DNA of 64,000 nucleotides from Klebsiella sp. RHBSTW-00484 (GTDB lineage: Bacteria > Pseudomonadota > Gammaproteobacteria > Enterobacterales > Enterobacteriaceae), in assembly GCF_013705725.1 (NCBI RefSeq), contig NZ_CP055481.1, positions 2,108,001-2,172,000 of the forward strand, read 5' to 3'. The stretch's first letter is position 1, and every line of letters starts with the position of its first letter. The position numbers and the translations under genes are program-made. The notes under the pieces are model-generated. The model was given only the letters and a program-made list of their open reading frames with translations, ran no database searches and had not been told where the DNA came from. Of this stretch, positions 10,282 to 20,748 are shown one piece after another.

Positions 10282-10456
10282 TTAACTCATTGTCGACATA
10301 AATAGGTTTTTATGTCGGCAATGCAGCATTTGTTCACGATTCTTATTAGCCAGCCAGCGTTCTGCCGGGGTATGATGATTTTTGCCAGCGGCGTTACCAC
10401 CCCAGCGTCGCGGCGTACGTTCATAACGTGCAAAAATACTTTTCAGAATGCTCACG

Positions 10457-11404
10457 ATGACCAAATTTCGAGTTTCTTTGCTCAGCCTGACTTTGCTGCT
10501 GGCTGTGCCTTTTGCGCCCCAGGCGATAGCTAAAACCCCTGCGGCGGTTACCGCTTCACAGCCGGATATCGCTTCCGGTAGCGCAATGATCGTCGATCTT
10601 GCCAGTAAAAAAATCATTTATGCCAGCCAGCCGGATCTGGTTCGCCCGATGGCGTCAATCACCAAGGTGATGACCGCGATGGTGGTGCTGGATGCCCATC
10701 TGCCGCTCGATGAGATGCTGAGCGTCGATATCAGCCATACGCCTGAAATGAAGGGTATTTATTCACGCGTGCGCCTGAACAGCGAAATCAGCCGCCGCAA
10801 TATGCTGCTGCTGGCGCTGATGTCGTCAGAAAACCGCGCTGCCGCCAGCCTGGCGCACCATTATCCGGGTGGCTACGATGCGTTTATTCGTGCGATGAAT
10901 GCCAAAGCGCAGGCGCTGGGGATGACCCGTACCCGTTACGTTGAGCCAACTGGCCTGTCGATTCATAACGTCTCCACCGCACGCGATCTGAGCAAGCTGC
11001 TGATCGCCAGCGAACAGTATCCGCTGATTGGTCAACTGAGCACCACCAAAGAGGATATGGCGACCTTCGCTCATCCTGCCTACACGCTGCCGTTCCGTAA
11101 TACCAACCATCTGGTGTACCGCGATAACTGGAATATTCAGCTGACCAAAACCGGTTTTACCAACGCGGCGGGCCACTGCCTGATTATGCGTACGGTGATC
11201 AAAGGGCGTCCGGTGGCGCTGGTGGTCATGGATGCGTTCGGAAAATATACCCACTTTGCCGATGCCAGTCGTTTGCGGACGTGGATTGAAACCGGGAAGG
11301 TGATGCCGGTTCCGGCTTCCGCGCTCAGCTATAAGAAGCAGCGTGAAGCGCAAATGGCCGACGCGATGCTGAAAGGCGGCGCGCAGACTGCGCAGAACGA
11401 TTAA
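10457..11404 (+). CDS. pbpG: D-alanyl-D-alanine endopeptidase PBP7
   Basis: A periplasmic low-molecular-weight penicillin-binding protein of about 315 residues that cleaves DD-crosslinks in peptidoglycan. A signal peptide ([22 protein letters not shown]) is followed by the serine-peptidase S11 motifs: SITK with Ser67 nucleophile, SEN at 124-126 and KTG at 231-233. The C-terminus ends QTAQND as in E. coli PBP7. The start before TKFRVSLLS matches the known protein; an ATG three codons upstream (10448) is also possible, and neither has a strong ribosome site. It is separated from the next gene by a double REP element. Confidence 0.94.
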   Translation: MTKFRVSLLSLTLLLAVPFAPQAIAKTPAAVTASQPDIASGSAMIVDLASKKIIYASQPDLVRPMASITKVMTAMVVLDAHLPLDEMLSVDISHTPEMKGIYSRVRLNSEISRRNMLLLALMSSENRAAASLAHHYPGGYDAFIRAMNAKAQALGMTRTRYVEPTGLSIHNVSTARDLSKLLIASEQYPLIGQLSTTKEDMATFAHPAYTLPFRNTNHLVYRDNWNIQLTKTGFTNAAGHCLIMRTVIKGRPVALVVMDAFGKYTHFADASRLRTWIETGKVMPVPASALSYKKQREAQMADAMLKGGAQTAQND

Positions 11405-11432
11405 CCTGCGGCGTGCAGATCGCTGGAAACTT

Positions 11433-11504
11433 GTAGCCCGGCTAAGCGCAGCGCGAGCCGGGGGATTTTCCCGGAGGCGGCGCTAGCGCGCCTGTCCGGG
11501 CTAC
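11433..11504. repeat. REP/BIME pair after pbpG
   Basis: Two convergent REP units: GTAGCCCGGCTAAGCGCAGC starting at 11433, and the inverse ending in CCTGTCCGGGCTAC at 11504, with a short TTTT spacer. It lies between convergent genes. Confidence 0.85.
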
Positions 11505-11527
11505 CTCTTACCCGCGACACCGAGGAG

Positions 11528-12082
11528 TTACTCCGGCAGCGTCCAGTCGCCATCGCCGAGAGGGCGCTGCATAATCAACGTATCCCGCCAGTCGCCCATC
11601 TTGTAGCCGACGCTGCGCAGCTGACCCGCTACGCTAAAACCGAACTTCTTATGAATAGCGATAGACCCGGCGTTGCTGTGTCCGTCGCCAATAATCGCCA
11701 GCATTTGTCGCCACGAACCCTGTTCACACTTCTCAATCAGGCGAGAGAGCAGGGCGCTACCGATGCCGCGTCCGCCCATGCCAGCTTCGACGTAAATCGA
11801 CTCTTCAAGCGTGTAGCGATAGGCCGGGCGGGGGCGATAAAAGGTGGCGTAGCAGTAGCCGACAATGGTTCCGCGCCACAGAGCAACCAGCCAGGGCAGC
11901 CCGTTATCACGCACGTTTTTGATGCGTTTGCGCATCTCATCGACGGTTGGGGGGATCTCTTCAAAGGATGCGCGTCCGTTCAGTACGTGCCAGACGTACA
12001 GAGCGGCGATGGCGTGGGCATCATCGGGCAGCGCTTCGCGGATCTCTAAGTCAGCGTCATGTAACTTATCCACTGCGGACAT
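11528..12082 (-). CDS. GNAT acetyltransferase (phosphinothricin-acetyltransferase-like)
   Basis: A 184-residue N-acetyltransferase of the GNAT fold. The core includes LEIREALPDDAHAIAALY at the start, the acetyl-CoA loop GMGGRGIGSALLSRLIEKCE (about residues 100-120), and the C-terminal GHSNAGSIAIHKKFGFSVAGQLRSVGYKMGDWRDTLIMQ seen in Pat/MddA-type enzymes, which act on methionine analogues or phosphinothricin. The real substrate is not evident. It lies downstream of dld on the same strand, about 90 bases away, and may be read from the same transcript. It is not part of the E. coli gene order here. Confidence 0.85.
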   Translation of the reverse strand: MSAVDKLHDADLEIREALPDDAHAIAALYVWHVLNGRASFEEIPPTVDEMRKRIKNVRDNGLPWLVALWRGTIVGYCYATFYRPRPAYRYTLEESIYVEAGMGGRGIGSALLSRLIEKCEQGSWRQMLAIIGDGHSNAGSIAIHKKFGFSVAGQLRSVGYKMGDWRDTLIMQRPLGDGDWTLPE

Positions 12083-12175
12083 GTTGGGTTCCTTTAGCGG
12101 GGTTGCCGGAGAGGGGATTTCTCCGGCGTGCAGCGTAATACAGAAGCCCCGCGGCTGAACAGTCCCTCTTGCGGA

Positions 12176-13918
12176 TTATTGCGGTTCGGTCGTGCTCGCG
12201 GCGTTATCCGGCGTTTCGCCCCAGTATTTTTGCTTACTGGTTTTACCGATCCCCGGATTCATACTGTTGGTGGGATCGTTTTCGCGATAGAAGCGTTTTA
12301 AGCTTTCCGGCGCTTCATAAAGATGACCGACGTTATGCTCGGCCGGATACTGAGCGCCGCGCTCTTTGAGCAGAACCAGCATTTTCTCTTTCAGCTCGTG
12401 GGCATCGACGCCTTTTTTCACGATGTAATCCTGATGGAAAACGTGGCACATAAAGTGACCGTAATAAAGCTTATAAACCAGCTGACCGTCGATCTCGGCG
12501 GGAAGATGCTCGAACCATTCAGTATCGTTACGCCGCAAGGCGATATCCAGCGCCAGAATATCTTCCACTTCATCGGCATGAACCGCCTGATAGCGGATTG
12601 CCGCGCCCGCTGCGGCGAAGCGGTGCAGGAAAGCCTTGCTGCCTTCTTCCGCGGTACAGGCAAAGAAATCGCCCTCGGCGTTTTTGAAATATTCGCCAAG
12701 CCAGGTCTGAGCCTCTTCGATACCATCGCCTGCCATCTTCAGCAGCAGATGGTGTTCGTATTTATCGCGCCAGGTTTTCATCCGCTCCGGCAGGTGTGCC
12801 GGGAAAACGTGTCCCAGCTTTTGCATAAAGCGGTCGGTGAAGTGCGGCTTAAACAGCGAAACTTTCTCCAGCATCGCATCGGTACGGCCCTTCATGGTGA
12901 AGAAGAACGGCATTTTATCGGTGCCGAGCTTGTCGATCATCAGGAAGGTATCTTTGCCGTACTGCTCGGCGATATCGTAAATATCGCGGTGCATATACTC
13001 GCCCGCTACCGGCAGGTTATTAAACTCCGCCAGAATATGGCGGCGAATTTCGGTCAGCACGTCCGGCTGATTAGTGCCGATATAAAACACCTGCTGGCGT
13101 TTCTCTGCCGGGAAGGTGTCCAGGCGTACGGCGAATACCGCCAGCTTTCCGGCGCAGCCTGAAGATTCAAACAGGCGATCCGGGTCGGCGTTGTAGCGCG
13201 CCGGGGTATCGGCATTCACGTCGCGTACGCGGGTGACGTAATCATGATCGTGAGCATGACGGCCGTCGTGGCGCACGTTCTCATCTTTAACCCGTTCGTC
13301 ATCAAGGCAACTGAGGATCTGCTCCGGCGTGGTGCCCAGATCGATACCCAGATGGTTGACCAGGCTGAGCTTGCCGTTTTCATCGATCTGGGCAAACAGC
13401 GACATCTCGGTATAGGCCGGGCCGCGCTGCACCAGCGATCCGCCGGAGTTGTTACAGATCCCGCCAACCACCGACGCGCCGATGCATGACGAGCCAATCA
13501 CTGAATGCGGCTCGCGACCAAACGGCTTCAGCGCTTTTTCCAGCGAATACAGGGTCGTGCCGGGGTAAGCCAGCACCTGCTCGCCTTTATCCAGCAGATG
13601 CAGTTTATCCAGACGCAGAGTGCTGATAATAACGATTTCGCGGTCATAATCATTGCCGCTGGGGGTTGAGCCTTCGGTCAGCCCGGTATTGGCGGCCTGC
13701 ATCAAAATGATTTTGTCGGCGGTGACGCAAGCGCTCAGCACGCGCCACAGTTCGAGCAGCGTGCCGGGGAAGACCACCGCCAGCGCCTCGCCCTGGCCGG
13801 AGCGGAACCCCTTGCGATAGCGCTGCGTTTTAGCCGGGTCGGTCAGCAGATGCGAAGAACCAACCAGGCGGGTGAGTTCTGCCAGAAAGGCGTTGTTATT
13901 TGTTGTTGCAGATGACAT
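12176..13918 (-). CDS. dld: Quinone-dependent D-lactate dehydrogenase
   Basis: A peripheral inner-membrane FAD enzyme of 580 residues that oxidises D-lactate to pyruvate and passes electrons to the respiratory quinone pool. An N-terminal FAD-binding PCMH domain (ANTGLTEGSTPSGNDYDREIVIISTLRLDKLH; GSSCIGASVVGGICNNSGGS) is followed by the D-lactate dehydrogenase membrane-binding domain, ending in HNVGHLYEAPESLKRFYRENDP and TNSMNPGIGKTSKQK. I chose the ATG at 13918, which follows AAGGAG and matches the known N-terminus; a longer frame to 13978 is not supported. It is divergent from bglX. Confidence 0.95.
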   Translation of the reverse strand: MSSATTNNNAFLAELTRLVGSSHLLTDPAKTQRYRKGFRSGQGEALAVVFPGTLLELWRVLSACVTADKIILMQAANTGLTEGSTPSGNDYDREIVIISTLRLDKLHLLDKGEQVLAYPGTTLYSLEKALKPFGREPHSVIGSSCIGASVVGGICNNSGGSLVQRGPAYTEMSLFAQIDENGKLSLVNHLGIDLGTTPEQILSCLDDERVKDENVRHDGRHAHDHDYVTRVRDVNADTPARYNADPDRLFESSGCAGKLAVFAVRLDTFPAEKRQQVFYIGTNQPDVLTEIRRHILAEFNNLPVAGEYMHRDIYDIAEQYGKDTFLMIDKLGTDKMPFFFTMKGRTDAMLEKVSLFKPHFTDRFMQKLGHVFPAHLPERMKTWRDKYEHHLLLKMAGDGIEEAQTWLGEYFKNAEGDFFACTAEEGSKAFLHRFAAAGAAIRYQAVHADEVEDILALDIALRRNDTEWFEHLPAEIDGQLVYKLYYGHFMCHVFHQDYIVKKGVDAHELKEKMLVLLKERGAQYPAEHNVGHLYEAPESLKRFYRENDPTNSMNPGIGKTSKQKYWGETPDNAASTTEPQ

Positions 13919-14112
13919 GTTCCACTCCTTGTGGTGGTACAAAATTATCAAAAATAAGAATAGCCCTTTGTATGACAATTTGATGCATCAATGTTTCGAA
14001 AAATCAGAGAATAACGCGCGCTTTCTCCAGGCGTCTCGTTTATGTTTATGGCAAACTTCGGTTTTTGCTATCTTTTCGCCGATATATCCGACTGGAACAA
14101 TGAGGGATAAAA

Positions 14113-16410
14113 ATGAAATGGCTCTGTACTGTAGGCGTCGCTGTGAGTCTGGCGCTGCAACCCGCGCTGGCGGATGAATTGTTCGGCAATCATCCCTTAA
14201 CGCCGCAGGCGCGGGATGCGTTTGTGACGGATCTGCTGACTAAAATGACGGTGGATGAAAAAATCGGTCAGCTGCGCTTGATTAGCGTCGGACCGGATAA
14301 CCCGAAAGAAGCTATCCGTGACATGATTAAAGAGAGTCAGGTGGGGGCGATATTTAACACCGTCACCCGCCATGATATTCGCACCATGCAGGATCAGGTG
14401 ATGGAACTCAGCCGCCTGAAAATCCCGCTGTTCTTCGCCTATGACGTGCTGCACGGTCAGCGCACCGTCTTCCCGATTAGCCTTGGCCTGGCCTCCTCTT
14501 TTAACCTCGATGCAGTCAACACCGTCGGGCGAGTTTCCGCTTATGAAGCCGCTGACGATGGCCTGAATATGACCTGGGCGCCGATGGTCGATGTCTCCCG
14601 CGACCCGCGCTGGGGCCGTGCTTCAGAAGGCTTCGGGGAAGATACCTACCTGACCACCGTGATGGGCCGGGCGATGGTTGAGTCGATGCAGGGGAAAAGC
14701 CCGGCGGACAGGTATTCAGTGATGACCAGCGTCAAGCACTTTGCCGCCTACGGCGCGGTTGAGGGCGGCAAAGAGTACAACACTGTCGATATGAGCCCGC
14801 AGCGCCTGTTTAATGACTATATGCCGCCGTACAAAGCGGGGCTGGATGCGGGAAGCGGGGCGGTAATGGTGGCGCTGAACTCGCTCAATGGCACCCCGGC
14901 GACCTCCGATGCCTGGCTGTTGAAGGACGTGCTGCGCGACCAGTGGGGCTTTAAGGGCATCACCGTGTCTGACCATGGGGCCATCAAGGAGCTTATCAAA
15001 CACGGCGTGGCGTCCGACCCGGAAGACGCGGTGCGCGTGGCGCTGAAGTCCGGCATCAACATGAGCATGAGCGACGAATACTACAGCAAGTACCTGCCAG
15101 AGCTGGTGAAATCAGGCAAGGTAACAATGGCGGAGCTGGATGACGCCACCCGCCACGTGTTGAACGTTAAATATGATATGGGCCTGTTTAACGACCCGTA
15201 CAGCCATCTGGGGCCGAAAGAGTCTGATCCAGAGGACACCAATGCTGAAAGCCGTCTGCATCGCAAAGAAGCCCGTGAAGTGGCGCGCGAAAGCCTGGTG
15301 CTGCTGAAAAACCGTCTCGACACGCTGCCGCTGAAAAAATCGGGCACTATCGCGGTGATTGGCACTCTGGCCGACAGCAAACGCGACATGATGGGCAGCT
15401 GGTCTGCGGCGGGCGTTGCCGACCAGTCGGTAACCGTGCTGACCGGCATCCAGAACGCGCTGGGCGATAAAGGCAAGGTTATCTATGCCAAAGGCGCTAA
15501 CGTCACCAACGATAAAGGCATCGTCGACTTCCTCAATCTGTATGAGAAAGCGGTGCAGGTCGACTCGCGTTCGCCTCAGGAGATGATTGATGAAGCGGTA
15601 GCAGTGGCGAAGCAGTCCGACGTAGTGGTTGCCGTGGTGGGTGAAGCGCAGGGCATGGCCCATGAAGCCTCCAGCCGCACCGACATCACGCTGCCGCAGA
15701 GCCAACGTGACCTGATTAGCGCGCTGAAAGCCACTGGCAAACCGCTGGTACTGGTGCTGATGAATGGTCGTCCGCTGGCGCTGGTGAAAGAGGATCAGCA
15801 GGCTGATGCCCTGCTGGAAACCTGGTTTGCCGGTACCGAAGGCGGAAATGCGATCGCCGATGTGCTGTTCGGCGACTATAACCCGTCGGGCAAGCTGCCG
15901 ATGTCCTTTCCGCGCTCGGTCGGACAGATCCCAACCTACTACAGCCATCTCAACACCGGTCGTCCTTATAATGCCGATAAGCCGAACAAGTACACCTCGC
16001 GCTATTTTGACGAGGCTAACGGCCCGCTCTATCCGTTTGGCTACGGCCTGAGCTATACCACATTTAGCGTTTCCGACGTGAAAATGTCAGCACCGACCAT
16101 GCAACGTGACGGCAGCGTGACCGCCAGCGTGCAGGTGACCAACACCGGCAAGCGCGAAGGGGCTACGGTAATTCAGCTTTATCTGCAGGATGTCACTGCT
16201 TCCATGAGTCGTCCGGTGAAAATGCTGCGCGGCTTTAAGAAGGTGACGCTCAAGCCGGGTGAGACGCAAACCGTCAGCTTCCCGATTGAGCTTGATGCGC
16301 TGAAGTTCTGGAATCAGCAGATGAAGTACGATGCCGAACCGGGCAAATTCAACGTCTTTATTGGTGTCGATTCCGCCCGCGTTAAGCAGAGCGAATTTGA
16401 GCTGCTGTAA
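14113..16410 (+). CDS. bglX: Periplasmic beta-glucosidase (GH3)
   Basis: A 765-residue exported glycoside hydrolase of family 3, the same length as E. coli BglX. The signal peptide (MKWLCTVGVAVSLALQPALA) is followed by the TIM-barrel domain, where the nucleophile is Asp287 in GITVSDHGA and the substrate-binding motif KHFAAYGAVEGG is present. The alpha/beta sandwich (EAQGMAHEASSRTDITLP) and a C-terminal fibronectin-type domain (VTNTGKREGATVIQLYLQD) follow. It hydrolyses short beta-glucosides in the periplasm and could feed the beta-glucoside functions at the left edge. The gene ends at a REP element and a strong terminator. Confidence 0.95.
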   Translation: MKWLCTVGVAVSLALQPALADELFGNHPLTPQARDAFVTDLLTKMTVDEKIGQLRLISVGPDNPKEAIRDMIKESQVGAIFNTVTRHDIRTMQDQVMELSRLKIPLFFAYDVLHGQRTVFPISLGLASSFNLDAVNTVGRVSAYEAADDGLNMTWAPMVDVSRDPRWGRASEGFGEDTYLTTVMGRAMVESMQGKSPADRYSVMTSVKHFAAYGAVEGGKEYNTVDMSPQRLFNDYMPPYKAGLDAGSGAVMVALNSLNGTPATSDAWLLKDVLRDQWGFKGITVSDHGAIKELIKHGVASDPEDAVRVALKSGINMSMSDEYYSKYLPELVKSGKVTMAELDDATRHVLNVKYDMGLFNDPYSHLGPKESDPEDTNAESRLHRKEAREVARESLVLLKNRLDTLPLKKSGTIAVIGTLADSKRDMMGSWSAAGVADQSVTVLTGIQNALGDKGKVIYAKGANVTNDKGIVDFLNLYEKAVQVDSRSPQEMIDEAVAVAKQSDVVVAVVGEAQGMAHEASSRTDITLPQSQRDLISALKATGKPLVLVLMNGRPLALVKEDQQADALLETWFAGTEGGNAIADVLFGDYNPSGKLPMSFPRSVGQIPTYYSHLNTGRPYNADKPNKYTSRYFDEANGPLYPFGYGLSYTTFSVSDVKMSAPTMQRDGSVTASVQVTNTGKREGATVIQLYLQDVTASMSRPVKMLRGFKKVTLKPGETQTVSFPIELDALKFWNQQMKYDAEPGKFNVFIGVDSARVKQSEFELL

Positions 16411-16419
16411 CTGCGATTT

Positions 16420-16453
16420 GTAGCCCGGGTAAGGCGCTAGCCGCAACCCGGGA
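16420..16453 (+). repeat. REP element after bglX
   Basis: GTAGCCCGGGTAAGGCGCTA followed by GCCGCAACCCGGGAA, a single REP hairpin between the bglX stop and its terminator. Confidence 0.8.
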
Positions 16454-16473
16454 ACATGCTTTCCGTTATCCTA

Positions 16474-16503
16474 AAGGCCGATTAATCGGCCTTTTCTTTT
16501 TTC
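16474..16503 (+). terminator. Rho-independent terminator of bglX
   Basis: AAGGCCGATT and AATCGGCCTT form a continuous palindromic stem at 16474-16493, followed by TTCTTTTTT. Confidence 0.85.
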
Positions 16504-16577
16504 CTCGACGCCCCAAATGAACTAAGCTTTTCTCTTAAGCTCCTGTAAATGGAGCGCAAATTAATGAGGGATGCGGG

Positions 16578-17495
16578 ATGATAAAGGCAAGCAAATGGTC
16601 AGGTGCGCTGGCGCTGACGGCCCTGATAAGCCTGCCGTTGCAGGCGGCAGAGCCGGTGAAGGTTGGCTCGAAAATCGACACCGAAGGGGCGCTGCTCGGC
16701 AATATTATTTTGCAGGTGCTGGAAAACCACGGGGTAAAGACCGTCAACAAAGTCCAGCTCGGCACCACGCCGGTGGTGCGCGGGGCAATCACTGCCGGTG
16801 AGCTGGATATCTATCCGGAATATACCGGCAACGGCGCATTCTTCTTCAAACAAGAGAACGACCCAGCGTGGAAAAATGCGCAACAGGGCTATGAGAAAGT
16901 CAAAAAGCTGGATGCGGAAAAGAACAAACTCATCTGGTTGACCCCGGCTCCGGCCAACAACACCTGGACTATCGCCGTGCGCCAGGACCTGGCGGAGAAA
17001 AATCACCTCACCTCATTAAGCGACCTTGCCAGCTACCTGCAAAAGGGCGGCGAGTTTAAGCTGGCCGCCTCGGCAGAATTTATCGAACGCCCGGACGCGC
17101 TGCCGGCGTTTGAAAAAGCCTACGACTTTAACCTCAAGCAAAACCAACTGCTGTCGCTGGCGGGTGGCGATACGGCGGTCACCATCAAGGCGGCGGCACA
17201 GCAAACTTCCGGTGTAAATGCGGCGATGGCCTACGGTACCGATGGCCCGGTTGCCGCGCTGGGGCTGCAAACTCTGAGCGACCCGAAGGGCGTGCAGCCG
17301 ATTTATGCTCCAGCTCCCGTCGTGCGTGAAGCGGTGTTAAAGGAATATCCGCAGATAGCCGAATGGTTACAGCCGGTATTCGCCAGCCTTGATGAAAAAA
17401 CGCTACAGCAGCTGAATGCAAGTATTGCGGTGGAGGGCCTGGATGCGAAGAAAGTCGCTGCCGACTATCTGCAACAAAAAGGGCTGCTGAAGTAG
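16578..17495 (+). CDS. osmF: Osmoprotectant ABC transporter substrate-binding protein
   Basis: A 305-residue periplasmic binding protein (OsmF/YehZ, OpuAC-type) with a signal peptide ending LQAAEP. Family features include [23 protein letters not shown], the ligand-site segment [17 protein letters not shown], and [16 protein letters not shown]. It delivers glycine betaine or related solutes, with low affinity in the E. coli system, to the YehY/YehW permeases. It is the first gene of osmF-yehY-yehX-yehW, with close spacing or overlap throughout. In E. coli this operon depends on the general stress factor RpoS; the short AT-rich upstream region is compatible with that but I cannot assign a promoter. 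Confidence 0.94.
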   Translation: MIKASKWSGALALTALISLPLQAAEPVKVGSKIDTEGALLGNIILQVLENHGVKTVNKVQLGTTPVVRGAITAGELDIYPEYTGNGAFFFKQENDPAWKNAQQGYEKVKKLDAEKNKLIWLTPAPANNTWTIAVRQDLAEKNHLTSLSDLASYLQKGGEFKLAASAEFIERPDALPAFEKAYDFNLKQNQLLSLAGGDTAVTIKAAAQQTSGVNAAMAYGTDGPVAALGLQTLSDPKGVQPIYAPAPVVREAVLKEYPQIAEWLQPVFASLDEKTLQQLNASIAVEGLDAKKVAADYLQQKGLLK

Positions 17496-17502
17496 AACTC
17501 GC

Positions 17503-18663
17503 GTGACGATTCGTTGTTATAACCGCGTTGCGTTGCTGCTGTCGTTTTTACTGCTGCTGCTGGTGATGGCGCTGCCGTTTATCAATTATGCCCCTAACCG
17601 GCTATTATCCGGCGAGGGGCGCTGGCTATGGCAGGTCTGGCCGTCACTGGCGGGTGTGCAAGTGGCGGCGGCGCTGTTGATTTCTTTCCTGTGCTGGCGC
17701 CCTGGACGTCTCCCTCTACTGTTTATCTTTCTGCTGGCGGATCTGCTGCTGCCGCTTTTGCTATGGGGCGCAGGTCAGGCGGCGGTTGAACTGGCGCGTA
17801 GCGGTTCACCGTTAGCCCGAACTTCACCCGGAAGCGGTCTGTGGCTGGCGCTGGCGCTCTGTCTGCTGATCGCTAGTGACGCCGTTCGCCGCCTGACGCC
17901 GCGCACGCTTTGGCGCTGGCTGCTGAATGCGCAAATCTGGCTGCTGCCCGGACTGCTGCTGTGGCTGGGCGCACTGGACGGCCTGTCGCTACTTAAAGAG
18001 TACTTCAACCGCCAGGATGTTTTTGACGATGCGCTGTATCAGCATCTCACGCTGCTGTTTGGCACCCTGCTGCCAGGGCTGCTGATTGGGTTGCCCATTG
18101 GCATTTGGGTCTGGCGGCATCCCCGCTGGCAATCCCCGGTTTTTGCCGTTCTCAACGTGATTCAAACCGTTCCCTCGGTGGCGCTGTTCGGCCTGCTGAT
18201 CGCGCCGCTTGCCGGATTAGCCAGCCAGTTCCCGTGGATGGCGCAGCTTGGTGTTTCAGGCACCGGCATGACGCCTGCTTTGATTGCGCTGGTGCTGTAT
18301 GCGCTCTTGCCGCTGGTGCGCGGAGTAGTGACCGGATTGCAACAGGTGCCGCGCGAAGCGCTGGAAAGCGCCGTGGCGATGGGGATGAACAGCGGTCAGC
18401 GTTTCCGCCTGGTGCAGTTGCCGCTGGCGTTGCCCGTATTATTGCGCAGCCTGCGGGTGGTGAGTGTGCAAACCGTCGGCATGGCGGTGGTGGCGGCGTT
18501 AATTGGCGCGGGCGGCTTTGGCGCGCTGGTCTTCCAGGGATTGCTGAGCAGCGCGCTGGACCTGGTACTGTTGGGGGTGATCCCGACCATCGCGCTGGCG
18601 GTGGTGGTGGATGCGCTATTCGCGCTGTGGGGCGCATTACTGAAAGGAGAGGCCCGTGATTGA
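17503..18663 (+). CDS. yehY: Osmoprotectant ABC transporter permease YehY
   Basis: A 386-residue inner-membrane permease with an extended N-terminal half (about five hydrophobic segments) and a C-terminal BPD_transp_1 domain carrying the EAA-like loop [35 protein letters not shown]. It forms the channel with YehW and is energised by YehX. The start is a GTG seven bases after the osmF stop. The 3' end overlaps yehX by eight bases, indicating coupled translation. Confidence 0.93.
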   Translation: MTIRCYNRVALLLSFLLLLLVMALPFINYAPNRLLSGEGRWLWQVWPSLAGVQVAAALLISFLCWRPGRLPLLFIFLLADLLLPLLLWGAGQAAVELARSGSPLARTSPGSGLWLALALCLLIASDAVRRLTPRTLWRWLLNAQIWLLPGLLLWLGALDGLSLLKEYFNRQDVFDDALYQHLTLLFGTLLPGLLIGLPIGIWVWRHPRWQSPVFAVLNVIQTVPSVALFGLLIAPLAGLASQFPWMAQLGVSGTGMTPALIALVLYALLPLVRGVVTGLQQVPREALESAVAMGMNSGQRFRLVQLPLALPVLLRSLRVVSVQTVGMAVVAALIGAGGFGALVFQGLLSSALDLVLLGVIPTIALAVVVDALFALWGALLKGEARD

Positions 18664-19603
18664 GTTCGACGGCGTCAACAAAGCCTTTGCCGGACAGCCT
18701 GCGGTTAAAAACCTTAATCTGCATCTGCGTGAAGGGGCATTTTCGGTGCTGATTGGCACCTCCGGCTCGGGTAAATCGACCACGCTCAAGATGATCAATC
18801 GGCTGGTGGAGCATGATAGCGGCACGATCCGTTTCGCCGGGCAGGATATTCGCCAGCAGCCGGTTCTGGCGCTGCGCCGCAGGATGGGCTACGCCATCCA
18901 GTCTATTGGTTTGTTTCCTCACTGGACGGTGGCGCAGAACATCGCCACCGTTCCGCAGTTGCAAAAGTGGTCTCGGCAGAAAACACAGGCGCGGGTTGAT
19001 GAGCTGATGGCGCTGCTGGGGCTGGAGCCTGGTCTGCGCGAGCGCTATCCACACCAGCTTTCCGGCGGTCAGCAGCAGCGCGTCGGCGTGGCGCGCGCCC
19101 TGGCGGCCAATCCGGAAGTTTTACTGATGGATGAACCTTTTGGTGCGCTCGACCCGGTGACGCGCGAAGCGCTACAGCAGGAGATGATCCGCATTCACCG
19201 CCTGCTGGGGCGAACGATTGTGCTGGTGACCCACGATATCGACGAAGCCCTGCGGTTGGCGGATCATCTGGTGCTGATGGACGGCGGCGAAGTAGTGCAG
19301 CAGGGCGAACCGTTGCAGATGCTGCTCGAGCCGAAAAATGCCTTTGTGCAGACCTTCTTTGGCCGCAGCGAACTGGGCGTGCGCCTGTTGTCGCTGCGCG
19401 GCGTCGGTGATTATCTGCGCCGGGATGAGCGCCTGGCGGGCGATGCGCTAAATGTTGCGATGACCCTGCGCGAGGCGCTGTCGCAGTTTGTTGCCCATCG
19501 CCGCGAAGTGCTGCCGGTGGTTGATGAGCAGGGGCAGGCTTGCGGGACGCTGCATTTTGCCGACCTGCTGCGCGAGGAGGCTCGGCGTGAAAGTTCTGCG
19601 TGA
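18656..19603 (+). CDS. yehX: Osmoprotectant ABC transporter ATPase YehX
   Basis: A 315-residue ABC ATPase with Walker [10 protein letters not shown] (about residues 37-45), signature [15 protein letters not shown], Walker [14 protein letters not shown] and the switch histidine in [11 protein letters not shown]. The C-terminal extension (about residues 240-315) looks like a CBS-type module, seen in glycine-betaine ATPases. The start is a GTG inside the end of yehY, preceded by AAAGGAGAGG. Its end overlaps the yehW start. Confidence 0.94.
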   Translation: MIEFDGVNKAFAGQPAVKNLNLHLREGAFSVLIGTSGSGKSTTLKMINRLVEHDSGTIRFAGQDIRQQPVLALRRRMGYAIQSIGLFPHWTVAQNIATVPQLQKWSRQKTQARVDELMALLGLEPGLRERYPHQLSGGQQQRVGVARALAANPEVLLMDEPFGALDPVTREALQQEMIRIHRLLGRTIVLVTHDIDEALRLADHLVLMDGGEVVQQGEPLQMLLEPKNAFVQTFFGRSELGVRLLSLRGVGDYLRRDERLAGDALNVAMTLREALSQFVAHRREVLPVVDEQGQACGTLHFADLLREEARRESSA

Positions 19604-20324
19604 TCCGCTGCTGTGGCTAACGGGAATGTTTATCGCGCTGTTGCTGGTGCTGCCCTACAGCGCGCCGCTGTTCAGCACGCTGTTTCCCGAGCTGCCGCGT
19701 CCGGTCTATCAGCAGGAGAGTTTTGTTTCACTGACCCTGGCGCACTTTTGGCTGGTGGCGCTCTCCAGCCTGGCAGCGACGGTTATTGGCGTCGGGGCCG
19801 GGATTGCGGTGACGCGTCCGGCGGGCCAGGAGTTTCGCCCGCTGGTGGAGACGATTGCTGCGATGGGGCAAACATTTCCGCCGGTGGCGGTGCTGGCGAT
19901 TGCGGTGCCGGTGATGGGATTTGGCTGGCAGCCCGCGCTGATTGCGCTGGCGCTATACGGCATATTGCCGGTTTTGCAGGGGACGCTGGCCGGGCTTGGG
20001 GCGGTGCCATCTGGGGTAGTAACGATCGCCCAGGGGATGGGGATGAGCGGCTGGCAGAGGTTGATAAAAGTGGAGCTGCCGCTGGCGGCGCCGGTGATGT
20101 TGGCCGGTATCCGCACGTCGACCATCGTCAATATTGGTACGGCAACCATCGCCTCAACGGTGGGAGCGAACACGCTCGGCACGCCGATTGTTATCGGTCT
20201 GAGCGGGTTTAATACCGCTTATGTCATTCAGGGGGCGCTGCTGGTGGCGCTGGCGGCGATTATCGTCGACCGCTGTTTTGAACGGCTGAACCGACGAATC
20301 AGCCGACACCGCCGCGAACAATAA
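19587..20324 (+). CDS. yehW: Osmoprotectant ABC transporter permease YehW
   Basis: A 245-residue BPD_transp_1 permease with about six membrane segments and the loop [30 protein letters not shown] start at the GTG at 19587 ([11 protein letters not shown]), which matches the known N-terminus and follows GAGGAGG at 19573-19579. A longer frame from 19488 lies inside yehX and is not real. The last 26 bases overlap the 3' end of the convergent small gene yohO. Confidence 0.93.
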   Translation: MKVLRDPLLWLTGMFIALLLVLPYSAPLFSTLFPELPRPVYQQESFVSLTLAHFWLVALSSLAATVIGVGAGIAVTRPAGQEFRPLVETIAAMGQTFPPVAVLAIAVPVMGFGWQPALIALALYGILPVLQGTLAGLGAVPSGVVTIAQGMGMSGWQRLIKVELPLAAPVMLAGIRTSTIVNIGTATIASTVGANTLGTPIVIGLSGFNTAYVIQGALLVALAAIIVDRCFERLNRRISRHRREQ

Positions 20325-20412
20325 ACGAGTAACCGGCCAGCATCACGCCGCCGATCCCACTGATCGCCATAAATAAGAATAGGGTAATAACCGCAATTTT
20401 CGCTGGCTTCAT
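20299..20412 (-). CDS. yohO: Small membrane protein YohO
   Basis: A 37-codon gene. The product begins [19 protein letters not shown] and continues [18 protein letters not shown], a single hydrophobic helix with a basic N-terminus and a conserved [10 protein letters not shown] core, as in E. coli YohO (35 residues), which occupies the same place between mlrA and yehW. An AGGAG lies seven bases before the ATG. Its 3' end overlaps the end of yehW on the other strand. The function is unknown; it is presumably an inner-membrane protein. It is too short for standard ORF cut-offs. Confidence 0.88.
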   Translation of the reverse strand: MKPAKIAVITLFLFMAISGIGGVMLAGYSFIVRGGVG

Positions 20413-20497
20413 AATAGGCTCCTGATGTTAACGCGGAGATTATACGGTGAAGCGCAGGTGTTAATGAAACATTAATTGCTTTTTAGCTACGACAATA

Positions 20498-20738
20498 ACC
20501 CGGCTCGCGCTGCGCTTAGCCAGGCTACAATTTCGTGCGGCCTGGATTGGGTAGCCCGGACAAGGCGCGTCGAGCGCCGCCTCCGGGATTTCCGCTGCTC
20601 TCAATCCTCTGCGATTATCCCTCCCGGTGGCGCTGCTGTATGACCGGGCTACGGGTCCGTGCTCAATCGGAAGCGCGCTACTGCATGCGGTCTGGGTTTA
20701 GTAGCCCGGACAAGGCGCGTCAAGCGCCGCCTCCGGGA
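20498..20738. repeat. REP/BIME cluster between yohO and mlrA
   Basis: Two direct REP units begin GTAGCCCGGACAAGGCGCGT at 20551 and 20701, sharing about 38 nearly identical bases. Inverted, more degenerate units end in GGCTAC at 20528 and 20652. Together they fill most of the 336-bp gap between yohO and the 3' end of mlrA. Nothing else is recognisable in that gap. Confidence 0.85.
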
Positions 20739-20748
20739 AAATATGCGC

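Noticed and set aside
12323..13162. 279-codon ORF opposite dld
   Set aside because: Antisense to a conserved enzyme with no motif or ribosome site.
16504..16577. Sigma-S promoter of osmF
   Set aside because: The region is AT-rich and RpoS control is known for E. coli, but I could not place a -10 element with confidence.
18105..18659. 184-codon frame inside yehY
   Set aside because: It overlaps the well-supported yehY frame completely and has no family features.
20498..20738. Repeats that might be read as a CRISPR array
   Set aside because: The two units are 150 bp apart, palindromic and of REP type, with inverted partners; spacers of even size and cas genes are absent.
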